This document shows positions 44,495 through 52,644 of a stretch of DNA of 64,000 nt, piece by piece. Within the stretch, counting starts at the first letter, position 1, and each line of letters opens with the position of its first letter. A program made the position numbers and the translations under genes. Source of the DNA: Marininema mesophilum (lineage in GTDB: Bacteria; Bacillota; Bacilli; Thermoactinomycetales; DSM-45169); NCBI RefSeq assembly GCF_900106775.1, contig NZ_FNNQ01000002.1:1-64000 (forward strand), written 5' to 3'. The notes below the pieces were generated by a model. That model saw only the letters and a program-made list of their open reading frames with translations, did not search any database and was not told where the DNA came from.

Positions 44495-45301
44495 TTGAGA
44501 GTAGACGGACGGATGCAAAATGAACTGAGAAAAGTCGAGATGATTCCCGATTATATAAAGCACGCGGAAGGTTCCGTCTACATATCGGTCGGGGATACGA
44601 AGGTGCTCTGTACGGCTTCCGTCGAAGAGCGGGTTCCCCCGTTTTTACGTGGTTCAGGGAAAGGATGGATCACAGCGGAATATTCGATGTTACCCCGTGC
44701 CACACAATCACGGACCATCCGCGAATCGAGCAAAGGGAAATTGGGCGGGCGTACGATGGAAATCCAGCGTCTGATCGGACGCGCCCTACGCTCGGTGATT
44801 CAACTGGATAAATTGGGCGAGCGTACACTATGGATGGATTGCGATGTTATCCAAGCCGATGGTGGAACACGAACAACCTCCATCACGGGTGCATATGTAG
44901 CGATGATTTTTGCTCTGCATCGTTTGGTTAAGGCGGGCTCCTTACCACGGATACCTGTGACGGATTTTCTCGCCGCTACAAGTGTGGGAATAGTCAATGG
45001 AGTTCCAAGTCTTGACCTTTGTTATGCAGAGGATTCCCAAGCCCATGTGGATATGAACGTGGTGATGACAGGTGCCGGTAAATATGTTGAAATACAAGGT
45101 ACTGGTGAGGAATCCCCCTTTAGCCCAGATGAGCTGAATCAATTGCTTGTACTAGCTAAAGAAGGCACCGATCAACTAGTGCAATTGCAAAAAGGTGTAT
45201 TAAAGGATGCGGCTTATGGAATCGGGGGAAATAAAGATGCAGGGTACCAAAAAGAAATGGGTGTGGAACGAGCTAGTATTCGCAACGGGAAACGCCCATA
45301 A
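44495..45301 (+). CDS. rph: Ribonuclease PH
   Basis: 268-residue phosphorolytic exoribonuclease that trims tRNA 3-prime ends. The sequence follows B. subtilis RNase PH: RVDGRMQNELR, GDTKVLCTASVEERVPPFLRGSGKGWITAEYSMLPRAT, RTIRESSKGKLGGRTMEIQRLIGR, DCDVIQADGGTRTTSITGA and MNVVMTGAGKYVEIQGTGEE. The TTG at 44495 lies 7 nt after TGGAGGG and matches the known N-terminus; a TTG at 44480 is within that site. The xtpA start overlaps its end by 65 nt. Confidence 0.96.
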   Translation: MRVDGRMQNELRKVEMIPDYIKHAEGSVYISVGDTKVLCTASVEERVPPFLRGSGKGWITAEYSMLPRATQSRTIRESSKGKLGGRTMEIQRLIGRALRSVIQLDKLGERTLWMDCDVIQADGGTRTTSITGAYVAMIFALHRLVKAGSLPRIPVTDFLAATSVGIVNGVPSLDLCYAEDSQAHVDMNVVMTGAGKYVEIQGTGEESPFSPDELNQLLVLAKEGTDQLVQLQKGVLKDAAYGIGGNKDAGYQKEMGVERASIRNGKRP

Positions 45302-45878
45302 AGTAGAAGAGTTAGACGCGATTTTTCGGCAAGCTCTGGGCATTCGGGTGATCGGATTAAATGGGTTGTCAGACTTACCAGAGATTGTCGAGGATCAGGA
45401 TACCTTTGAAGGGAATGCCATCAAGAAGGCGGAGACCATCGCTCGGTTGCATAATCGCCCAGTTGCTGCTGATGATTCAGGGCTAGCGGTAGAGGCTCTA
45501 GAAGGGGCACCCGGTGTCTACTCTGCACGGTATGCTGGAGAAAATGCGACAGATAGGGAGAATAATCGCAAACTGCTTAGGGAGATGGAAAAGGTGGGGG
45601 CAAAAGAAAGAGAGTGTGCCTTTGTCTGCGCCCTTGCACTAGCGATACCTGGTGAACCGACTCAGACCGTACGTGGAGAGGTAACAGGAGAAATTACTCT
45701 TGAGCCGCGTGGTAACTATGGATTTGGCTATGATCCAATGGTTTATCTTCCCGAACTCGATCGGACGGTTGCAGAACTCCTTCCAGAAGAGAAGAACCAG
45801 ATTAGTCACCGAGCAACTGCCGCCAAAAAGTTGATCCCATTATTATTGAAAGCTTATTCGTTTCCAACGTCGATTTGA
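45237..45878 (+). CDS. xtpA: XTP/dITP pyrophosphatase (RdgB/Ham1 family)
   Basis: 213 residues; removes non-standard purine nucleotides (XTP, dITP) from the pool. It contains LVFATGNAHKVEEL, DTFEGNAIKKAE, AADDSGLAVEALEGAPGVYSARYAG, GNYGFGYDPMVYLPE and ISHRATA. The ATG at 45237, after GGGGGA, is inside the 3-prime end of rph, in another frame. This rph-xtpA-ysnB order is the Bacillus one. Confidence 0.94.
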   Translation: MQGTKKKWVWNELVFATGNAHKVEELDAIFRQALGIRVIGLNGLSDLPEIVEDQDTFEGNAIKKAETIARLHNRPVAADDSGLAVEALEGAPGVYSARYAGENATDRENNRKLLREMEKVGAKERECAFVCALALAIPGEPTQTVRGEVTGEITLEPRGNYGFGYDPMVYLPELDRTVAELLPEEKNQISHRATAAKKLIPLLLKAYSFPTSI

Positions 45879-45895
45879 GGAAGGAGGGGAATGTG

Positions 45896-46420
45896 ATGCG
45901 GATTCTAATCATTAGTGATTCACATGGTGAAGGAGACTTGTTGCATGAAATATGTGCCCGTGTCGATGCGGATCATGTTATTCATTGTGGCGACTTTACT
46001 ACCGATCGTTCTGAACTGCCCACTGTTCCCCTCACTGTTGTCCAAGGGAATTGTGATTGGGAAGAGGTACCGGTGGATGCCTTATGGAATGCAGAAGAGA
46101 TTCGTTTCTATGTGACCCATGGTCACCGGCATCAGGTGAACTCCTCCCTTTTACCTATTCGCTATCGAGCAGAGGAAGTGGGTGCCCAAGTGGCGTGCTT
46201 TGGGCATTCACATTTTCCTGTCTGTGAGCAGGATGGTGAAGTTTTATTGCTCAACCCCGGGAGTATTACATCTCCACGAGGATATCGAATCCCTACATAT
46301 GCTGTACTAGAGCCTTTGGGGGATGGTTGGGTGGAAGTTTCCTTTTATGATCCATTGGGTCGATCCGTAACGGATCGCGGAGGAAGGTATTGCTTGACGG
46401 GTGGCGAATCCGTGTTATAA
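45896..46420 (+). CDS. ysnB: YfcE-like metallophosphoesterase (YsnB-like)
   Basis: 174-residue calcineurin-like phosphodiesterase with the metal motifs ISDSHG, HCGDF, VQGNCD, THGHR and FGHSH, followed by NPGS. The cellular substrate is not known. The ATG at 45896 is 9 nt after GGAGG. Follows xtpA by 17 nt and precedes the tRNA gene. Confidence 0.92.
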   Translation: MRILIISDSHGEGDLLHEICARVDADHVIHCGDFTTDRSELPTVPLTVVQGNCDWEEVPVDALWNAEEIRFYVTHGHRHQVNSSLLPIRYRAEEVGAQVACFGHSHFPVCEQDGEVLLLNPGSITSPRGYRIPTYAVLEPLGDGWVEVSFYDPLGRSVTDRGGRYCLTGGESVL

Positions 46421-46449
46421 TTATTCTGCATTGTGCAAGCTCATGATAA

Positions 46450-46526
46450 GTCCCAGTAGCTCAGCTGGATAGAGCAACGGCCTTCTAAGCCGTTGGCCGG
46501 GGGTTCGAATCCCTCCTGGGACGCCA
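46450..46526 (+). tRNA. tRNA-Arg (anticodon TCT)
   Basis: 77-nt cloverleaf: acceptor GTCCCAG/CTGGGAC, anticodon arm ACGGC-CTTCTAA-GCCGT giving anticodon TCT, T-loop GTTCGAATC, and an encoded CCA end. Confidence 0.97.
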
Positions 46527-46578
46527 AGGATAACTAACAACTGTCGTAAAGGGTGCCATCCTTTTCCTGTAGTCGACC

Positions 46579-46600
46579 AAAAACCCCAACGGGGTTTTTT
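46579..46600 (+). terminator. Terminator after tRNA-Arg
   Basis: Short strong stem AAACCCC/GGGGTTT, T-run TTTTTT. Confidence 0.85.
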
Positions 46601-46616
46601 GCTGTTTTTCGCACGC

Positions 46617-46644
46617 TTGCAACCACTAGCTTCTGTGTTATAAT
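46617..46644 (+). promoter_or_regulatory. Sigma-A promoter of tig
   Basis: TTGCAA, 16-nt spacer, TATAAT with an extended TGT just upstream. Confidence 0.75.
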
Positions 46645-46724
46645 GAAGTGGTTGTAAAAGGGCCGGAAATTATAGGTTAACGTTCATTTATACTTTGAAT
46701 AGTGTTTGTAGGAGGGAATCGTTG

Positions 46725-48017
46725 ATGAAGGTAAGCTGGGAAAAAACTGAAACGAACCGTGGGGTACTTACGGTTGAAGTAGATGAAAAACAACTAGCTG
46801 GTGCTTTGGATCGCGCCTTTAAAAAAGTTGCTAAAGATGTAAACTTGCCAGGGTTCCGTAAAGGTAAAATTCCACGTCCGATTTTTGAAAAGCGCTTTGG
46901 AGTAGAAAGCCTTTATCAAGATGCACTGGATATCCTGTTGCCTGAAGTTTATCCACAAGCAATCGAGGAAGCAGCGATTGAGCCAGTAGACCAACCTGAG
47001 ATTGATATCGATCAATTGGAAAAAGGGAAACCCTTCACCTTTAAAGCAACCGTTACAGTGAAGCCAGAAGTGAAGCTCGGTGAATACAAAGGCCTTGAAA
47101 TCGAGGAGAAAGACTTTTCCGTCAGCCAGGAAGATGTAGAGGCTGATTTAAAGCAAATGCAAGAGCGTCAAGGTCAGTTGATCGCGATTGAAGAGGGTGC
47201 CATTGAAGAAGGTGACCGTGCAATTCTTGACTTTGAAGGTTTCGTAGATGGTGAAGCATTTGAAGGTGGAAAAGGCGAGCAATTCACTTTGGAAATCGGT
47301 TCTGGACAATTTATCCCTGGTTTTGAAGAGCAACTCATTGGTATGGCTCCAGGAGAAGAAAAAGATATTACCGTTACTTTCCCTGAAGAGTACCAGGAAG
47401 AAAACCTCAAGGGAAAAGAAGCTGTGTTCAAAGTGAAAATTCATGAAATAAAGCGGACAGAGCTTCCTGAACTAGATGATGAATTTGCACAGGATGTAAG
47501 TGAATTCGATACACTCGCGGAACTGAAAAGCGATGTTGAGAATAAGTTGGAAGAACAAAAGAAAAATGAAGAAGAGAGTTATAAGCGGAATCAGCTGGTT
47601 GAAAAAGCAGCGGAAAACGCTGAGGTGGAAATCCCGGATGTAATGATCGAGCGTGAGATTGATCATATGGTAAGCCACTTCGAACAGCAACTTTCTATGC
47701 AGGGAGTCAACTTGGAGCAGTACAGCCAGTTCACTGGTCAAACAAAAGAAGATATCCGTGCGCAGTTCAAGGAAGACGCTGGGAAGAAAACTCGTAATGA
47801 CTTAGTATTGGAAGCAATCGCTAACACTGAAAAAGTGGAAGTTAGCACAGAAGATATTGAAGAAGAACTGAAAAAATTGGCAGAGCAAATGAACCGCGAA
47901 TTGGATGAAATCAAGCGATTGGTTGATCTTCAAGGCGGACGTGCTCAAATTGAAGGCGATTTGAAGATCCGAAAAACAGTGGATCTACTTGTATCCAATA
48001 GTAAAAATGCGGCATAA
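46725..48017 (+). CDS. tig: Trigger factor (ribosome-associated chaperone)
   Basis: 430 residues. The N-terminal ribosome-binding domain has the signature GFRKGKIP (LPGFRKGKIPRPIFEKRFG). The middle FKBP-type peptidyl-prolyl isomerase domain covers about residues 160-245 (GDRAILDFEGFVDGEAFEGGKGEQF, IPGFEEQLIGM), and a helical C-terminal arm follows. It binds nascent chains at the ribosome exit. The ATG at 46725 is 9 nt after GGAGG. Confidence 0.97.
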   Translation: MKVSWEKTETNRGVLTVEVDEKQLAGALDRAFKKVAKDVNLPGFRKGKIPRPIFEKRFGVESLYQDALDILLPEVYPQAIEEAAIEPVDQPEIDIDQLEKGKPFTFKATVTVKPEVKLGEYKGLEIEEKDFSVSQEDVEADLKQMQERQGQLIAIEEGAIEEGDRAILDFEGFVDGEAFEGGKGEQFTLEIGSGQFIPGFEEQLIGMAPGEEKDITVTFPEEYQEENLKGKEAVFKVKIHEIKRTELPELDDEFAQDVSEFDTLAELKSDVENKLEEQKKNEEESYKRNQLVEKAAENAEVEIPDVMIEREIDHMVSHFEQQLSMQGVNLEQYSQFTGQTKEDIRAQFKEDAGKKTRNDLVLEAIANTEKVEVSTEDIEEELKKLAEQMNRELDEIKRLVDLQGGRAQIEGDLKIRKTVDLLVSNSKNAA

Positions 48018-48034
48018 TGAGAATAGGACGGAAA

Positions 48035-48066
48035 ACAGGGCACGTGAAAAAACGTGCCTTGTTTTT
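48035..48066 (+). terminator. Terminator between tig and clpP
   Basis: Stem ACAGGGCACGT/ACGTGCCTTGT (one G-T pair) with a T-run. Confidence 0.88.
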
Positions 48067-48095
48067 AAACAATCACTCGGAAGGGAGGCGAAACT

Positions 48096-48671
48096 TTGAA
48101 TCTAGTCCCAATGGTCGTCGAGCAGACGCATCGTGGAGAGAGATCCTATGATTTATTCTCTCGTTTGCTCAAGGACCGCATCATCTTTATTGGAAGTGCG
48201 ATTGATGATCAAGTTGCGAACGTCGTTACAGCACAGCTATTGTTTTTAGCAGCAGAAGATCAAAACAAAGATATATCTTTGTACATAAACTCACCAGGTG
48301 GTTCAATTACATCTGGGATGGCGATTTTTGATACCATGCAATACATAAAACCAGACGTTTCCACGATTTGTGTTGGGATGGCTGCGAGTATGGGTGCATT
48401 CCTACTGGCGGCCGGAGCAAAAGGGAAGCGTTATGCTTTACCCAACAGTGAGGTGATGATTCACCAACCATTGGGTGGTGTACGAGGCCAGGCTGCGGAC
48501 ATACAAATTCACGCAGAATGGATACTTCGTACCCGTAAGAAGATTTATCAGATCCTGGCAAAACGTACAGGACAAACACAAAAGAAGATCGAGCGCGATT
48601 CTGATCGCGATCATTTCATGGGTGCTCAGGAAGCCAAAGAGTATGGTTTGGTGGACGAAGTGATCACCTGA
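48096..48671 (+). CDS. clpP: ClpP protease subunit
   Basis: 191-residue serine protease that forms the 14-mer chamber for ClpX. The catalytic triad is Ser98 (VGMAASMGAFLL), His123 (MIHQPLGG) and Asp172 (DRDHF). A TTG start at 48096 follows GGGAGGCG. It lies directly upstream of clpX with 25 nt between. In B. subtilis clpP is not beside clpX, whereas tig-clpP-clpX-lon is usual in proteobacteria. Confidence 0.96.
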   Translation: MNLVPMVVEQTHRGERSYDLFSRLLKDRIIFIGSAIDDQVANVVTAQLLFLAAEDQNKDISLYINSPGGSITSGMAIFDTMQYIKPDVSTICVGMAASMGAFLLAAGAKGKRYALPNSEVMIHQPLGGVRGQAADIQIHAEWILRTRKKIYQILAKRTGQTQKKIERDSDRDHFMGAQEAKEYGLVDEVIT

Positions 48672-48696
48672 TAAACCTTTGAGAGGGGTGAATCGC

Positions 48697-49959
48697 ATGT
48701 TTAAGTTCAACGAGGAAAAAGGACAGTTGAAATGCTCGTTTTGCGGGAAGTCCCAGGATCAGGTGAGGAAACTGGTAGCTGGACCTGGGGTATATATTTG
48801 TGATGAGTGTATCGATCTCTGTAATGAAATCGTTGAGGAAGAACTAGGTGGAGAAGAGGATATCGATCTTCAGAACCTTCCTAAGCCTCAAGAAATCAAC
48901 GAGACTCTTGATTCCTACGTCATTGGACAGGAACAGGCGAAGAAATCATTGGCTGTAGCGGTATATAACCACTACAAACGGATTAATTCTTCCCAGAAGA
49001 TGGACGATGTTGAATTGCAAAAATCGAATATCGTCATGGTTGGACCGACAGGGAGTGGGAAAACCCTTCTAGCGCAAACGATGGCGAAGATTTTGAACGT
49101 GCCCTTTGCCATTGCTGACGCGACGAGCCTTACTGAGGCGGGTTATGTAGGAGAAGATGTGGAGAACATTCTCCTCAAATTGATTCAAGCAGCAGACTAT
49201 GATGTAGAGAAGGCAGAACGTGGCATTATCTATATCGATGAGATTGATAAAGTAGCCCGTAAGTCGGAAAATCCATCGATTACACGGGATGTATCCGGTG
49301 AAGGGGTGCAGCAAGCGCTCTTGAAAATCCTTGAGGGAACCGTTGCCTCCGTTCCACCTCAAGGTGGGCGCAAGCACCCCCATCAGGAATTCATTCAAAT
49401 CGATACGAGTAATGTTCTCTTTATCTGCGGAGGTGCTTTTGATGGGCTAGAGCCGATTATCAAACGCCGTCTAGGTAAAAAAGTAATCGGATTTGGTTCA
49501 GACAGTAGCAGAACCGATTTGAACCCTGGAGAGTATCTGAAAATGGTATTGCCTGAGGATCTCTTGCGTTTTGGGTTGATCCCAGAATTCGTCGGTCGGC
49601 TCCCGGTGATCTCTACATTGGAGCCGCTGGATCGGGAAGCGTTGGTACGGATCCTCACAGAACCAAAGAACGCGCTGGCGAAGCAGTATCAGAAGCTCTT
49701 AGAGATGGATAATGTGGAGCTAACCTTTGAAACGGATTCCCTCGAAGCTATCGCAGATGAAGCGATCAAACGGAATACCGGTGCTCGTGGATTGAGGGCG
49801 ATTATCGAATCCATCATGCTGGATGTAATGTTCGATCTACCCTCCCGAGAAGATGTGACTGAATGCATTGTTACGAAAGAAACAGTGAAGGAGAAAGTAG
49901 CTCCTCGTCTCACCACACACGATGGCCGATCTGTTGATAAAAAAGAAGAGAGTGCTTGA
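48697..49959 (+). CDS. clpX: ClpX, ATPase subunit of Clp protease
   Basis: 420 residues. The N-terminal zinc-binding domain is CSFCGKS..CDECIDLC. The AAA+ module has Walker A GPTGSGKT, Walker B IIYIDEID, the pore-loop motif GYVGEDVE, and the sensor-2 motif GARGLR. It unfolds substrates and feeds them to ClpP, with which it is likely co-transcribed. The ATG at 48697 follows GAGAGGGGTG; the frame is open upstream but no site favours that. Confidence 0.97.
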   Translation: MFKFNEEKGQLKCSFCGKSQDQVRKLVAGPGVYICDECIDLCNEIVEEELGGEEDIDLQNLPKPQEINETLDSYVIGQEQAKKSLAVAVYNHYKRINSSQKMDDVELQKSNIVMVGPTGSGKTLLAQTMAKILNVPFAIADATSLTEAGYVGEDVENILLKLIQAADYDVEKAERGIIYIDEIDKVARKSENPSITRDVSGEGVQQALLKILEGTVASVPPQGGRKHPHQEFIQIDTSNVLFICGGAFDGLEPIIKRRLGKKVIGFGSDSSRTDLNPGEYLKMVLPEDLLRFGLIPEFVGRLPVISTLEPLDREALVRILTEPKNALAKQYQKLLEMDNVELTFETDSLEAIADEAIKRNTGARGLRAIIESIMLDVMFDLPSREDVTECIVTKETVKEKVAPRLTTHDGRSVDKKEESA

Positions 49960-49979
49960 TCAGATAATAGTCTACAGAT

Positions 49980-50022
49980 AAACGAACCGCATCCTTATCG
50001 GATGTGGTTCGTTTCATTTTTT
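49980..50022 (+). terminator. Rho-independent terminator after clpX
   Basis: 15-bp stem (AAACGAACCGCATCC/GGATGTGGTTCGTTT, one G-T pair) followed by CATTTTTT. Confidence 0.93.
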
Positions 50023-50170
50023 GTATAAGGAAAATGGATGTGTTATAGAACTGTAGGGAGTTATTACTCGCATGACCAGTGATTTGTGGTAGAATACAGG
50101 GGGTAAAAGGTTCAAATGAATGTGATATCCAACCAAGAATCAAACACTGCAGAACTGGAGTTGTGTTTTC

Positions 50171-51298
50171 ATGATGCACGTGGAAGTGGTTAGCCCGAAG
50201 GATTATTATTCGTTTATTGAAGGTCAGCAGCTAGGAAATTTTATGCAATACCCTTCCTGGGGTCAGGTAAAAACAGAATGGCAACATGATCTTTTAGGAT
50301 GGTTTGATCAGGATCAGAGTATGGTGGGCTGTGGCCTGGTTCTATATCGTAAACTCCCTGGTTTAAACAAATATTTAGCGTACATTCCGCGTGGCCCTGT
50401 GATCGATTGGGGCTCAAAGCGGTTAAGTGATTGGTTTGAACCACTTTTTGAGTTTCTGCGTCGTAAAAATGTGTTTTCCATTAAAATGGAGCCGCCTTTG
50501 GTACGTGCTAAGTGGAATACCCCGAAGATTAAAAACTACCTGAGTGAAATACGAAATTTTGGCCTGAAGGGGAAGCGTTTGAAAGATTTGGGTCCTGATT
50601 ATGTAGATGGTAAGACAGAATTTGTTCAGCAGGAATTGACCGCGATGGGTTGGAAGAAGGGCGAGAGTGAAGGTGGATTCTCGGCGATTCAACCTGAATA
50701 TGTTTTTCGGCTTCCCCTAGAAAACCGTTCCCTTGATGAAATTTTTGCGGATTTGCATACCAACTGGCGTCGTAATGTCCGCAAATCTGAAAAGCAAGGA
50801 GTTGTTGTCACTGAGGGTGGCGAGGAAGATTTGCGAGAGTTTTATGATCTTCTTAAAGTAACCGCTACTCGGGACAAGTTTGGCATTCGTTCTTATAGTT
50901 ATTTTGAGACGATGTATCGTACCATGAAAAAGGAAGATCCGAACCGTGTTCGTCTATACTTAGCCAAATATGAAGATCGTCTGTTAGCTTCTACGATCGC
51001 TATACAAACGAATGGTCATGTTTGGTATCTTTATGGAGCAAGCGATAATGAGATGCGTGAGAAGATGCCAAACCATGCGATTCAATGGAAGATGATTCAA
51101 GATGCCCATGCAATGGGAGCGCATACTTACGATTTCCGAGGAATTAGTGATACCCTGGATGAAGAGGACCATCTATATGGACTACTGCGTTTTAAGCTTG
51201 GATTTGGCGGTGAAGCCTGTCAGTTGATCGGTGAATGGGATTATCCGCTTCAACCGCTTCTGCATTGGGCTTTTGAAATGTATATGAAGAAGCGATGA
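50171..51298 (+). CDS. FemX/FemABX-like peptidoglycan bridge aminoacyltransferase
   Basis: 375 residues with the FemABX fold: FMQYPSWGQVKTEWQHDLLGW at the start, KYLAYIPRGPVIDW, the central LHTNWRRNVRKSEKQGV motif, and GASDNEMREKMPNHAIQWKMIQDAHAMGAHTYDFRG near the end. Members add amino acids to the lipid II stem peptide using aminoacyl-tRNA. The number and type of residues added are unknown. The ATG at 50171 is 10 nt after GGAG; a second ATG follows immediately. It is coupled to the alanine-racemase-like gene 11 nt downstream. Confidence 0.88.
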   Translation: MMHVEVVSPKDYYSFIEGQQLGNFMQYPSWGQVKTEWQHDLLGWFDQDQSMVGCGLVLYRKLPGLNKYLAYIPRGPVIDWGSKRLSDWFEPLFEFLRRKNVFSIKMEPPLVRAKWNTPKIKNYLSEIRNFGLKGKRLKDLGPDYVDGKTEFVQQELTAMGWKKGESEGGFSAIQPEYVFRLPLENRSLDEIFADLHTNWRRNVRKSEKQGVVVTEGGEEDLREFYDLLKVTATRDKFGIRSYSYFETMYRTMKKEDPNRVRLYLAKYEDRLLASTIAIQTNGHVWYLYGASDNEMREKMPNHAIQWKMIQDAHAMGAHTYDFRGISDTLDEEDHLYGLLRFKLGFGGEACQLIGEWDYPLQPLLHWAFEMYMKKR

Positions 51299-51309
51299 GG
51301 TGGTAACAG

Positions 51310-52503
51310 ATGAGTCTCACTCTTTATTTGGACGAGCGAAGTTGGTTGCGTCATTTTGACGAAATGGAAGAACGATATCCAGGATACCTTCCTGTGATTA
51401 AAGGGAATGGGTATGGCTTTGGTAATGACATGTTGACCCAAACAGCTCTACGGATAAATAAGACCACTATCTGCACAGGAACAGTAGAAGAGGCTCGTGC
51501 ATTGGAGAAATTGGATGCTGTATCAGAGATGATGGTGTTAACTCCTGTTCTCACTCCGCTGACGGATGCGGATCGAGTAGAGGGTAGGATATATACCGTC
51601 GGTAGCTTTGCTCATTTAGATTATCTGGCAAGCTCCTTTGAAGCTCTTCAACAAGAAATAGCTACTTCGACCGACGGTCATCATGTACCTACTCCGCTTT
51701 CCATCGTGATTAAATGCCAATCACCGATGAAGCGATATGGCTTTACCATGGCCCAACTAGATGAACTTCGCCGAACTCTAAACAAATGGAATGAGTCGGC
51801 GAAGATCCAAATCAAAATCGTTGGGTTATCTGTCCATTTTCCTCAACTAGGGATGACTGATGAACAAAAAGAGCGCTGGATAGCAGAGTGGATGAAAGCG
51901 ATTCAAGGGTGGGATTCGGTACCCAAGCAATTTTATATTAGCCACGTTGACTCACCCCTGTATCAAAAATTAACCAGTCAGTATCCCGATTATCGCTTTG
52001 TTATGCGACTGGGTACAGATTTATGGTTAGCAGATAAATCCTTTATCTCAACGAAAAGTACAGTACTCGATGTTAAACCTGTACAAAAAGGTGAGGGGTA
52101 CGGATATAAACAAGAAAAAGCGCGCAGGAATGGTACGCTTGTATTTTTAGCGGGTGGGACCGCAAATGGGGTTGGGTTGGAAGCACCTACGATTGCACAA
52201 AGCTGGCGGGATCGGTTCAAGTTAACTGCTTTTTGGCTCTTATCCTTGGCCAATCGTCACTTAAGCCCTTTTACATTTCAGGGCCGACGGACGTGGTTTG
52301 CTGAACCCCCCCATATGCAGACAAGTGTGCTCTTTTTTCCAAGTGGGGAAAATTACCCTGAGGTAGGGGATGAATTAGCTGTTAAGGTTCGGATGACAAC
52401 GGCTCATTTTGATCGCTGTGTTGTGCAAGAGACAGTGGATGGGGCAGAACAAGTCTCCCCTGCTGTGGAAGGAACGAATGAGGGAGTCCGAGCGTTGAAT
52501 TAA
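51310..52503 (+). CDS. Alanine-racemase-like PLP protein
   Basis: 397 residues. The N-terminal TIM-barrel motif PVIKGNGYGFGNDM corresponds to the alanine racemase VxKANAYGHG motif, with the PLP lysine at Lys30. The middle part (KCQSPMKRYGFTMAQLDELRRTL, GLSVHFPQ) is like that family too, but with several changes from standard Alr. Its place after a FemX-like gene suggests a role in cell-wall amino acid supply, perhaps racemising an amino acid other than alanine. A terminator follows. Confidence 0.8.
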   Translation: MSLTLYLDERSWLRHFDEMEERYPGYLPVIKGNGYGFGNDMLTQTALRINKTTICTGTVEEARALEKLDAVSEMMVLTPVLTPLTDADRVEGRIYTVGSFAHLDYLASSFEALQQEIATSTDGHHVPTPLSIVIKCQSPMKRYGFTMAQLDELRRTLNKWNESAKIQIKIVGLSVHFPQLGMTDEQKERWIAEWMKAIQGWDSVPKQFYISHVDSPLYQKLTSQYPDYRFVMRLGTDLWLADKSFISTKSTVLDVKPVQKGEGYGYKQEKARRNGTLVFLAGGTANGVGLEAPTIAQSWRDRFKLTAFWLLSLANRHLSPFTFQGRRTWFAEPPHMQTSVLFFPSGENYPEVGDELAVKVRMTTAHFDRCVVQETVDGAEQVSPAVEGTNEGVRALN

Positions 52504-52515
52504 GATAATGGATAA

Positions 52516-52549
52516 AAAACCCGTCAGTAAGGGATCTGGCGGGTTTTTT
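52516..52549 (+). terminator. Rho-independent terminator
   Basis: Stem AACCCGTCAG/CTGGCGGGTT (one G-T pair) with TTTTTT. Confidence 0.88.
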
Positions 52550-52644
52550 GTGACTACTGATTATCCCTTTCAGACGAAGGTCATACTAAGGCCGAGAAGA
52601 GGCCAGTGAGTTTTTGGATCTGATGAAGGGGAGGAGTTCTTTTT

